The translations under genes were made by a program, and so were the position numbers. Source: Methylobacterium oryzihabitans (GTDB lineage: Bacteria; Pseudomonadota; Alphaproteobacteria; Rhizobiales; Beijerinckiaceae). From it: 64,000 bases of DNA. The notes beneath the pieces were generated by a model. That model was not told the DNA's origin. It did not search any database and was given only the letters and a program-made list of their open reading frames with translations. Positions 44,651 through 52,078 of this stretch are shown here, one piece after another. Within the stretch, counting starts at the first letter, position 1. Each line of letters begins with the position of its first letter. The stretch lies in contig NZ_SACP01000018.1 of NCBI RefSeq assembly GCF_004004555.2, forward strand, positions 1 through 64,000, written 5' to 3'.

Positions 44651-45910
44651 CTACTCGATCAGGGTCTTGCGGGACTGGGGCGTCGCGGCGCGGGCCTCGG
44701 GGCCGGCATCCTGCGGCACCTCGGTCACCGGCACGCCGGCGCGGGCGCGGAACTGGCCCTCGACCACCACGCGCTCGCCGGCCTTCAGGCCGGCCGCGAT
44801 CGCGGCGGTGCCGTCCTGGGCCGACAGCACCTCGACCCCGCGCCGCTCGACCACGCCGTCGCCCGGGCGCACGACCCAGACGTAGCTGCCCTCCTGGCCC
44901 GGCTGCACCGCGACCTGCGGCACCGTCACGGTGCCGGGCCGGGTGCCGAGGTCGACCTCGACCCGGACGTACTGGCCCGGCCACAGCCGGTCGTCGTCGT
45001 TGGGAAACAGCGCCCAGGCGGCGACGGTGCCGGAGGTCTGGTCGACGCTCGAATCGACGAAGGACAGGGCGCCGGTGGCGAGCAGCGCGTCGCTGCCGCT
45101 GGCGCGCACCCGCACCGTCGCGGGCGCCCGGCCGGCCAGCGCCGCGCGCAGGAGGTCGAGCTCGCGCTCGGGCAGCGAGAAGGTCGCCCGCAGGGGCTTC
45201 ATCTGCGTGATGGTGACGAGGCCGGTGCCGGCCGAGTCGTTGCCCTTGACGAGGTTGCCCGCCGTCACCCGCACGGTGCCGAGGCGGCCGGCGATCGGCG
45301 AGCGGATCGTGGTGTAGTCGAGCCGGACCTTGTCGGCCTCGATCGCGGCCTGGGCGGCGGCGACGTTGGCCGCCGCGACCTTGGACTCGGCGGTGGCGAC
45401 GTCGAACTGCGCCTGCGAGGCCGAGTTGCGGGAGAGCAGTTCGCCGACGCGGCGCACGTCGTTCTGGGTGCGGACCTGGGTCGCCTGATCGCGGGCGAGC
45501 GCGGCCTCGTCGCGGGTGAGCTGGGCGCGGATCTCGCGGTCGTCGAGGCGGTAGAGCACGTCGCCGGCCTTCACCGACTGGCCGTCGCGGGCGAGCTGCT
45601 CCGTGATGACGCCGTCGATCCGCGAGCGCACCAGCACGGTGGCGATCGGCTCGATCCAGCCGACGGCGGTGCGGGTCACCGGCAGGTCGGCGCTGCCCGC
45701 CGCCACCGTGCCGACGTTGACCCGGGCCGGCACGGCCGGCTTCGGGGCGGCCGGGGGCGCGGCGGCCGGCGGCAGGTAGGCCGCGAGGCTCGGCGGCAGT
45801 GCGGTGCGGGTCTCGCCCCAGGCCGCCCCCGGGTCGCCCCCGTGGCGCAGGAGCATCCAGCCGGCGCCGCCGGCGAGACAGGCGGTGACGAGGAGCAGGG
45901 CGCGGATCAT
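44651..45910 (-). CDS. RND efflux periplasmic adaptor (MFP)
   Basis: 419 residues. One N-terminal span (IRALLLVTACLAGGAGWML), a Pro/Ala-rich linker, then the lipoyl/hairpin/beta-barrel build: GDVLYRLDDREIRAQLTRDE, DYTTIRSPIAGRLGTVRVTA and WPGQYVRVEVDLG. It joins the RND pump to an outer-membrane channel. The ATG overlaps the tetR stop (ATGA, 45907-45910), so the three genes form one operon. Confidence 0.93.
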   Translation of the reverse strand: MIRALLLVTACLAGGAGWMLLRHGGDPGAAWGETRTALPPSLAAYLPPAAAPPAAPKPAVPARVNVGTVAAGSADLPVTRTAVGWIEPIATVLVRSRIDGVITEQLARDGQSVKAGDVLYRLDDREIRAQLTRDEAALARDQATQVRTQNDVRRVGELLSRNSASQAQFDVATAESKVAAANVAAAQAAIEADKVRLDYTTIRSPIAGRLGTVRVTAGNLVKGNDSAGTGLVTITQMKPLRATFSLPERELDLLRAALAGRAPATVRVRASGSDALLATGALSFVDSSVDQTSGTVAAWALFPNDDDRLWPGQYVRVEVDLGTRPGTVTVPQVAVQPGQEGSYVWVVRPGDGVVERRGVEVLSAQDGTAAIAAGLKAGERVVVEGQFRARAGVPVTEVPQDAGPEARAATPQSRKTLIE

Positions 45911-46551
45911 GCGAGCACTCGGAGCGGAGGAGCGGCCCGCGGCACCGCCGCGGTCCCGGCCCGAAGGCCGTCGAGGAAGAACGCGGCGACCGCCTCGGGC
46001 GCGGGGGCGCGCCGGCCGGTGCCGTGGGCGGCCATGCGGATGCCGCCGAGGATCATCATCACGGCGAGGTCGACGTCCGGCACGGTGAAGCTGCCGGCGG
46101 CGGCGCCGTCGCGCAGCAGGGCGGCGAGCGCCCCGCGCAACCCGTCGAAGCCCTCGCGCAGGACGCGCCGGCTGCGCTCGCCGAACTCGCTGCCCTGGCT
46201 CTCGATGGCGTGAAGCGCCGGCGACAGCCCGCCGACCCGGCCGAGCACCAGCACCACCGCCGCCCGCAGCCGCGCCGGGTGGTCGGGCTCGCCCTCGCGC
46301 GCCGCGCCGATCGCGTCGCGCAGGTCGGCCAGGGTCCAGGCGAGCCCGTCGATGAACAGCGCCTCCTTGGTCGGCACGTAGCGGTACAGCGTCGGCTTGG
46401 CGACGCCCGCCGCCGCGGCGACCGCGTCCATGTGGACTTCCGGGTAGGGCAGCTCGGCGAACAGCCGCATCCCGGCGGCCAGGATGCGGCGGCGCCGGTC
46501 GGGATCGGGCGCGCGACGGAGCGCCGGGCGGGTCCTGCGGATTGAACTCAC
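45907..46551 (-). CDS. TetR-family repressor of the efflux operon
   Basis: About 214 residues from GTG at 46551; an ATG at 46614 is possible but leads through Arg-rich random-looking sequence. The HTH is MDAVAAAAGVAKPTLYRYVP followed by TKEALF. The C-terminal ligand domain is typical (GFDGLRGALAALLRDGAAAG). A perfect 16-bp palindrome covers the start codon. First gene of the operon, ahead of adaptor and pump, so it probably controls itself and both. Confidence 0.88.
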   Translation of the reverse strand: MSSIRRTRPALRRAPDPDRRRRILAAGMRLFAELPYPEVHMDAVAAAAGVAKPTLYRYVPTKEALFIDGLAWTLADLRDAIGAAREGEPDHPARLRAAVVLVLGRVGGLSPALHAIESQGSEFGERSRRVLREGFDGLRGALAALLRDGAAAGSFTVPDVDLAVMMILGGIRMAAHGTGRRAPAPEAVAAFFLDGLRAGTAAVPRAAPPLRVLA

Positions 46552-46558
46552 GAGTTCA
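46543..46558. promoter_or_regulatory. TetR operator overlapping the tetR start
   Basis: TGAACTCACGAGTTCA has 7-bp perfect arms around AC, the size and symmetry of TetR-family operators. It covers the likely GTG start. Binding there would block transcription start or early elongation of tetR-adaptor-RND. Confidence 0.72.
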
Positions 46559-46766
46559 GTGTCCCGCGAAGCCACGGAGAGACAAGGACGACGATCCGCG
46601 ACATTCCGACACATGGTATCGCCCGAGGGTCCGGAGGCCCGTTCACGCTACGGTTGCGCAGACCGGTCACGAGCCGGTCCCGGAGGCCGCCGGGCCGGCG
46701 ACGGAGGAGATCTTCCCCCGATCCTGTTTCCGCACGATGAACGACCGGCCCGGACGCGGCCCCGAC

Positions 46767-46826
46767 TCGGATCCTGCGTATCCGGGTCGGATTCTGCGCA
46801 TCCGGGTCGGATCTTGCATAACGGGC
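46767..46826 (+). repeat. three 20-bp direct repeats
   Basis: Three adjacent copies begin TCGGAT at 46767, 46787 and 46807: TCGGATCCTGCGTATCCGGG, TCGGATTCTGCGCATCCGGG and TCGGATCTTGCATAACGGGC. They end 80 bp before the hydrolase start. The 20-bp period puts the copies about two helix turns apart, as for cooperative regulator binding. No gene lies in the 355-bp gap otherwise. Confidence 0.6.
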
Positions 46827-46906
46827 GGGACCGGTCCGCCGGACTGACCGGTCCGACGACTGCCCGCATGGCCGCCCCGGACCTGCGACGCGAAAGGATG
46901 AACCCG

Positions 46907-47737
46907 ATGGGTACGATCACCGTGAGCGACGGCACCGAGATCTACTACAAGGATTGGGGACCGAAGGACGCATCGGTCGTCGTGTTCCATCACGGCTGGC
47001 CGCTCAGCGCCGACGACTGGGACAACCAGATGCTGTTCTTCCTCGGGCACGGCTTCCGGGTCGTCGCCCACGACCGGCGCGGCCACGGGCGCTCGTCGCA
47101 GACCGACACCGGCAACGAGATGGACACCTACGCGGCCGACGTCGCGGCGCTGGCCGCCGCCCTCGACCTACGCGGGGCGGTGCATGTCGGCCACTCCACC
47201 GGCGGCGGCGAGGTCGCGCACTACGTCGCCCGGGCCGAGCCGGGCCGGGTCGCCAAGGCGGTGCTGATCGGCGCGGTGCCGCCGGTGATGGTCCGCTCCG
47301 AGCGCAACCCCGAGGGCCTGCCGATGGAGGTGTTCGACGGCTTCCGCGCCGCGCTCGTGGCGAACCGGGCGCAGTTCTACCGCGACGTGCCGGCGGGGCC
47401 GTTCTACGGCTTCAACCGCGACGGTGCCAAGATCTCGCAGGGCGCGATCGACAACTGGTGGCGCCAGGGCATGATGGGCGGCGCCAAGCCGCAATACGAC
47501 TGCATCAGGGCGTTCTCCGAGACCGACTTCACCGAGGACCTGCGGGCGATCGACGTGCCGGTGCTGGTGATGCACGGCACCGACGACCAGATCGTGCCGA
47601 TCGCCGATTCCGCCCTCAAGGCGCATCCGCTCCTGAAGCACGGCACGCTCAAGACCTACGACGGCCTGCCGCACGGGATGTGCACGACGCATCCCGAGAT
47701 CATCAATCCCGACCTGCTTGCCTTCATCCGCGGCTGA
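46907..47737 (+). CDS. alpha/beta hydrolase, non-heme haloperoxidase-like
   Basis: 276 residues from MGTITVSDGTEIYYKDWG, the usual opening of cofactor-free haloperoxidases. FHHGWPLSADDWD (oxyanion hole), VGHSTGGGEV (nucleophile Ser), MHGTDDQIVP (Asp) and LPHGMCTTHP (His) complete the triad. These enzymes act as esterases or perhydrolases. An ATG nine bases earlier (46898) is possible, but AAAGGA spacing fits 46907. Divergent from the efflux operon. Confidence 0.92.
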   Translation: MGTITVSDGTEIYYKDWGPKDASVVVFHHGWPLSADDWDNQMLFFLGHGFRVVAHDRRGHGRSSQTDTGNEMDTYAADVAALAAALDLRGAVHVGHSTGGGEVAHYVARAEPGRVAKAVLIGAVPPVMVRSERNPEGLPMEVFDGFRAALVANRAQFYRDVPAGPFYGFNRDGAKISQGAIDNWWRQGMMGGAKPQYDCIRAFSETDFTEDLRAIDVPVLVMHGTDDQIVPIADSALKAHPLLKHGTLKTYDGLPHGMCTTHPEIINPDLLAFIRG

Positions 47738-47746
47738 GCGCCCGGG

Positions 47747-47854
47747 TCATACGGTTTCTGATTGATCGCTTCGCGATGCAGAAACCGGCTTCGCTCAGTC
47801 GCCGCGCGGGCTGGTGATACGGTTTTCGGAACTGATCGTCCGAAAACCGTATCA
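47747..47854. repeat. family D repeat copy 2 (reverse orientation)
   Basis: Reverse complement of the 17008 element: ATACGGTTTCTG, CAGAAACCGGCTTCGCTCAG, CGCCGCGCGGGCTGG, then the TGATACGGTTTTCGG to CCGAAAACCGTATCA hairpin. Its end overlaps the stop codon of the XRE regulator gene (47852-47854). Confidence 0.88.
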
Positions 47855-48502
47855 CTCCGGCGTCGCGTAGGCGGGGCCGGCCATGATCCAGACGAACTCG
47901 GCCGGGCGCGGACCGTCGTTGACGAGGACGTGCGGCAGGTCGGCGTCGAACTGGAAGCTGTCGCCTTCGGTCAGCACCGCCTCGCACCCCGCCACCGCGA
48001 GGCGGACCGCGCCGCGCAGCACCAGCCCGGCCTTCTGGCCCTTCTCGCGGATCATCTCGTCGATGCGCGAGCCCGGCGGCATGGTGATGAGCAGGAAGCG
48101 CAGGCCCTCGGTGGCCGGCGGCGACAGGATCGCCTTGTCGACGGCGAACGGCCCGACCGTGAGGTGAGGCCGCGCCCCGCGCCGGCGCACGAAGGCCGGG
48201 TCGGCGCCCGCCGCCGGCTCGCCCTCGATCAGCGCGCCGAGCGAGACGCCGAGGGCGAGGCGCAGGCGGTCGAGGGTGCGCAGGCTCGGATTGCCGAGTC
48301 CGCGCTCGATCTGGCTGATGAGGCCCGCCGCCACCCCGGCCCGCAGCGCGAGGTCGGCGGTCGAGAGCCCGCCGCGCTGGCGCAGCGCCCGGACCCGGGC
48401 GCCCATGGCGGCGGTGTCGAGGCCGTCGCGATCCCCCGAGGGATCGGCGGCCTCGGCGCCCTCTGACTCGGCCCGCCTCCGGGGCGGCGTCTGCGCGTCC
48501 AT
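47852..48502 (-). CDS. XRE-cupin transcriptional regulator, PuuR-like
   Basis: 216 residues. An N-terminal HTH (VRALRQRGGLSTADLALRAG, then GLISQIERGLGNPSLRTL) joins a C-terminal cupin (LTEGDSFQFDADLPHVLVND). PuuR in E. coli has this build and represses putrescine-use genes. Here the gene follows a PuuB-like oxidase by 3 bp and probably controls it and the Pot-type importer. The TGA stop lies in repeat D. The N-terminal 30 residues look disordered, so a later start is possible. Confidence 0.85.
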   Translation of the reverse strand: MDAQTPPRRRAESEGAEAADPSGDRDGLDTAAMGARVRALRQRGGLSTADLALRAGVAAGLISQIERGLGNPSLRTLDRLRLALGVSLGALIEGEPAAGADPAFVRRRGARPHLTVGPFAVDKAILSPPATEGLRFLLITMPPGSRIDEMIREKGQKAGLVLRGAVRLAVAGCEAVLTEGDSFQFDADLPHVLVNDGPRPAEFVWIMAGPAYATPE

Positions 48503-48505
48503 GGC

Positions 48506-49804
48506 TCAGGCCGTCCGGCGGCGGGTACGGCGGGCAGCGAGGCGGTCCTGGAGGCTGAGCCAGGCGAAGACGCCGGGCATGAACCACGCCTTGCCGTTCA
48601 TCAGCGGCACGAAGCCGGGAGCGCGGAAGTCGAGCGCCGACTGGCCCGCCCCGTCTCCGAGCACCTGGAGCGCCGCCTTCTGGCCGGCCCAGCGCGCCCA
48701 GACCACGCCCGAGCCGCAATAGCCGGCGGCGTAGCGCACCCCGCGCCGGCCGAAGATCCGCGGGATCATGTCGCGGTTCATCGCGACGTGGCCGAACCAG
48801 CTGTGGCTGATCTCGGTGCCGTCGAGGGTCGGGAAGATGTCGGCGAGCGCCCGGCGCAGGTTGGCGGTCGGCCAGTCGGGATCGCCCGCCACCGTGCCGT
48901 CGCGGCCGCCGAACAGGATCCGGGTCCCGTCCGGCGAGGGCCGGTAGTAGTAATGCAGCCGCCGGGTCTCGGTGTACATCATCCGGGGCGGCATCAGCTC
49001 GCCCATCAGGTTGGGCGAGAGCGGCGCCGTCGCGATGATGCGGCTGCGCACCGGCACCAGCCGGCGCCGCAGCCAGCGGTCGGCGGCGTCGGTGTAGCCG
49101 TTGGTGCCGACGATGACGTGGCCGGCCCGCACGGTGCCGCGCGCCGTCGCGACCTCGTGGCCGGTGCCCTCGGGCCGGATGCCGAGCACCGCCGTCTCGC
49201 CGTGGATCGTCGCCCCGGCGGCGCGGGCGAGCCGCAGCATCCCGGCATGGAACTTGGCCGGGTGCAGGCCGCCGATGTCCATCCGGACGTTGCCGCCGTG
49301 GTAATAGTCGGTGCCGATGTAGGCGCGCTGCTCGGCGCGGGACACGGGGTGGGCCTCGATGCCGAGGCTGCGGTGCAGGTGCTCGGCCTCGCGGGCGAGG
49401 CCGTCGTAATCCTCCGGCGTCGCCGCACCGGCGAAGCGGCCGGTGAGGCGGAAGTCGCAGTCGATGCCCTCGTGCGCGATGAAGGCGTAGAGGTCCTCGC
49501 GGGCGGCCTTGGCCTCGGCCAGCACCGCGTCGGCCCGGGCCTCGCCGAAGCGGCGCACCATCTCGGCCCGGCTCAGGCGCAGGTTGCCGCTGGTGATGCC
49601 GCCGTTGCGGGTCGAGGCGCCCTCCCCCGGCCGCAGCCGGTCGAACACCTGGACCGACCGCCCGGCCCGCGCGAGGGTGATCGCCGCGCTCAAGCCGGTA
49701 TAGCCGGCCCCGACGATCGCCACGTCGCAGGCCGGCGCCACCGGCCGGGGCGGCTCGGCGGTGAGGGGGGCGGCCTGCCACCAGTAGGCGTCGCGCTCGC
49801 TCAT
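48506..49804 (-). CDS. FAD-dependent amine oxidase, PuuB-like
   Basis: 432 residues. The FAD loop CDVAIVGAGYTGLSAAITLA is near residue 28, then STRNGGITSGNLRLS, and the C-terminal HSWFGHVAMNRDMIPRIF and GVRYAAGYCGSGVVWARW are as in DAO-family gamma-glutamylputrescine oxidases. It oxidises a secondary or primary amine to aldehyde, releasing peroxide. Operon with the XRE-cupin regulator. The start at 49804 follows GGGAGA. Substrate may be another amine. Confidence 0.85.
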   Translation of the reverse strand: MSERDAYWWQAAPLTAEPPRPVAPACDVAIVGAGYTGLSAAITLARAGRSVQVFDRLRPGEGASTRNGGITSGNLRLSRAEMVRRFGEARADAVLAEAKAAREDLYAFIAHEGIDCDFRLTGRFAGAATPEDYDGLAREAEHLHRSLGIEAHPVSRAEQRAYIGTDYYHGGNVRMDIGGLHPAKFHAGMLRLARAAGATIHGETAVLGIRPEGTGHEVATARGTVRAGHVIVGTNGYTDAADRWLRRRLVPVRSRIIATAPLSPNLMGELMPPRMMYTETRRLHYYYRPSPDGTRILFGGRDGTVAGDPDWPTANLRRALADIFPTLDGTEISHSWFGHVAMNRDMIPRIFGRRGVRYAAGYCGSGVVWARWAGQKAALQVLGDGAGQSALDFRAPGFVPLMNGKAWFMPGVFAWLSLQDRLAARRTRRRTA

Positions 49805-49883
49805 CGGGGTCTCCCGTTGGTTTTCGTGTCGGTGCGTCGCGGGGCTTGGGCGTGGAGGGACGAGATTCGGATCGGCGCGGGTC

Positions 49884-50061
49884 CCCCCTCTCCCGAGTGG
49901 GAGAGGGGCCGGGGGTGAGGGTGGAGACGGTGCCGGATAAGACACTGACCGATAAGCTGCCCAGCTCGACGGTTCAGGGTCTTTGCGGCGGCCGAGCCAC
50001 CCTCACCCCTACCCCTCTCCCACCCAGGAGAGGGGATCCCGCGCTTGATTCTGAAAGGATT
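49884..50061. repeat. family B repeat copy 2
   Basis: The 319-bp gap between oxidase and SDR genes holds this element and no gene. The core matches 27050-27202 in the same orientation. The flank (TCCTTTCAGAATCAAGCGCG on the reverse strand) matches the left flank of copy 1 but is attached on the other side, so flank and core are inverted relative to each other. Confidence 0.85.
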
Positions 50062-50123
50062 TTTCTCCGAACAACTCGGCCGCAAGCGGGGCGAGGAGAC
50101 CACGCACCACCCGCCGTCCCTTC

Positions 50124-50879
50124 TCACAGCCGCCCGCCATCCACCGCCAGGATCTGCCCGGTGATCCACCCGGCCTGCTCGCTGGCGAGGAACAGGGCGG
50201 CGGAGGCGATGTCCTCGGCCTGGCCGAGCCGGCGGGTGTGGAGCGCGTCGAGCACCCGCTGCCGGCCGTCCTCGCCGTAGGCCTCCCACTGCGCGTGGGT
50301 GGCCGGGTTGGTGAGGATGAGCCCCGGCGCCACCGCGTTGACGGTGGTGCCGTGCGGCCCGAGCTCCCACGACAATTGCCGCACCACGCCGACCAGCGCG
50401 TGCTTGGCCGCGGCATAGGCCTGGATGCCGGTGAGGCTCGGGCGCAGGCCCGCCCCCGACGCCACCGCGACGATGCGGCCCCAGCCGGCCTGCCGCAGGT
50501 GCGGCGCGGCCGCCTGGGCGACCCAGAAGGCGGAATCGACGTTGGCCTGGAACAGGGCGTGCCACGCCTCCTCGGTGATCGCCTCGATCGGCCGCCCGGC
50601 CTGCCCGCGCACCCCGCCGGCGGCGAGGGCCAGCACGTCGAGGCGGCCCTCCTCGGCCAGCACCTCGCGCACCAGGGCGTGCGCCGCCGTGCGGTCGGAG
50701 AGGTCGGCGGCGTGGGCCGGCACGCCGAGGTCGCGTCCGGCCGCCTCGACGCCGTCGCGGTCGAGATCGGTGAGGCGGACCCGGGCGCCGGCATCGCGAA
50801 ACGCCGCCGCGATGGCCCGGCCGATCCCCTGGGCGGCGCCGGTCACCAGCACCACGCGCCCGTCGAGGCGGATGTCCAT
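50124..50879 (-). CDS. SDR-family oxidoreductase
   Basis: 251 residues. NAD(P) loop VLVTGAAQGIGRAIAAAF, active-site Ser in VAVASGAGLRPS, Tyr/Lys in AYAAAKHAL, and the C-terminal AVDGGRL. It reduces or oxidises a hydroxyl/carbonyl of a small molecule. It is the last gene of a four-gene run with OYE, HyuB and HyuA. Substrate unknown. Confidence 0.93.
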   Translation of the reverse strand: MDIRLDGRVVLVTGAAQGIGRAIAAAFRDAGARVRLTDLDRDGVEAAGRDLGVPAHAADLSDRTAAHALVREVLAEEGRLDVLALAAGGVRGQAGRPIEAITEEAWHALFQANVDSAFWVAQAAAPHLRQAGWGRIVAVASGAGLRPSLTGIQAYAAAKHALVGVVRQLSWELGPHGTTVNAVAPGLILTNPATHAQWEAYGEDGRQRVLDALHTRRLGQAEDIASAALFLASEQAGWITGQILAVDGGRL

Positions 50880-50897
50880 GAGGTCTCGTCCTCTCCG

Positions 50898-52067
50898 TCA
50901 GCCCGCGATGCCGATGCGCTCGCGCAGTTCCAGCCACCAGCCGTAGGAGGGCGGCCACTGGCGCCAGTCCGGATCGGCCCCGAGCGCCTGGGCGGCGTGG
51001 AGCGCCCAGTGCGGGTCGGTCAGCGCCTCGCGGCCGATGGCGATGAGGTCGGCCTGACCCGCCTGCAGGATCGCCTCCGCCTGCGGCCCGTCGAGGATCA
51101 CCCCGACCGCCATGGTGGGGATGCCGGTCTCGCGCCGGATCGCCTCGGCATAGGGCACCTGATGGCCGCGCTGGAGCCGGGTGCGGGTCTTGGCGTAGTC
51201 CATCATCGAGTTCTCGGCCCGGATGCCGCCGGACGAGCAGTCGATGACGTCGACGCCCCGCGCCGCCAGCTCGCGGGCGAGCACGATGCTGTCCTCGATC
51301 GTCCAGCCGTCGCTGCGGGTGTCGAGGTCGGGGCGCCAGTCGACGCAGGAGATGCGGAACAAGAGCGGCTTGCCCGAAGGCCAGTGCGCCCGCACGCTCT
51401 CGGCGATCTCGAGGGCGAAGCGCATCCGCCCGGCCCGGTCGCCGCCGTAGCGGTCCTCGCGAGTGTTCGAGACCGGCGAGAGGAACGAGTGGATGAGGTA
51501 GCCGTGGGCGGCGTGGATATCGAGCACGTCGTAGCCGGCCCGCGCCACCCGGGCGGCGCCGCGTCCGTAATCCTCGACCAGCCGGGCGATCTCGTCGGTG
51601 GTCATCGCCCGCGGCTGGTGCCAGCCGGCGACGCTGCGCCCGTCGGAGGCCGCGACCGGCTGCCAGGGCGTCTCGCCCCGCGCCGCCTCGGCGTCGCCGA
51701 GGGGGCCGAGCCCCTCCCACGGGCGCTGGCGCGACGATTTCGGCCCGGCGTGATGAAGCTGCGCCGCCGCGAGGCTGCCCTGCTCCTGCACGAAGCCGGC
51801 GATGCGGGCGAGCGGCGGCACGTGGTCGTCCGACCAGATGCCGAGGTCGCCGTAGGTGTTGCGCCCGACCGGATCGACGATCAGCGCCTCGGTCATCACC
51901 GTGCCGGCGCCGCCGACCGCGTATTTGGCGAGGTGCTGGAAGTGCCAGTCGGAGGCGAGCCCGTCCGGCCGCGCCTTGTACATCTGCATCGGCGCGATGA
52001 CGATCCGGTTGGGGAACGTCACCTCGCGCAGGCGCAGCGGGCTGAACAGCAGGGTTCCGTCAGGCAT
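50898..52067 (-). CDS. Old Yellow Enzyme-family NADH:flavin oxidoreductase
   Basis: 389 residues. FMN-binding TIM-barrel: FPNRIVIAPMQMYKARPDG, AQLHHAGPKSS, DIHAAHGYLIHSFLSPVSN and GREALTDPHWALHAAQ. The YqjM-like subgroup reduces C=C bonds of enones; others demethylate amines. It sits between SDR (18 nt) and HyuB (11 nt), one transcript. It may prepare the HyuAB substrate or product. Confidence 0.92.
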   Translation of the reverse strand: MPDGTLLFSPLRLREVTFPNRIVIAPMQMYKARPDGLASDWHFQHLAKYAVGGAGTVMTEALIVDPVGRNTYGDLGIWSDDHVPPLARIAGFVQEQGSLAAAQLHHAGPKSSRQRPWEGLGPLGDAEAARGETPWQPVAASDGRSVAGWHQPRAMTTDEIARLVEDYGRGAARVARAGYDVLDIHAAHGYLIHSFLSPVSNTREDRYGGDRAGRMRFALEIAESVRAHWPSGKPLLFRISCVDWRPDLDTRSDGWTIEDSIVLARELAARGVDVIDCSSGGIRAENSMMDYAKTRTRLQRGHQVPYAEAIRRETGIPTMAVGVILDGPQAEAILQAGQADLIAIGREALTDPHWALHAAQALGADPDWRQWPPSYGWWLELRERIGIAG

Positions 52068-52078
52068 CGCTCCCTCCC

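Noticed and set aside
41336..46213. Very long open frame antisense to the RND operon
   Set aside because: Composition is Arg/Gly/His/Asp-rich without motifs; such antisense frames are common at this GC level, while the opposite strand encodes clear RND proteins.
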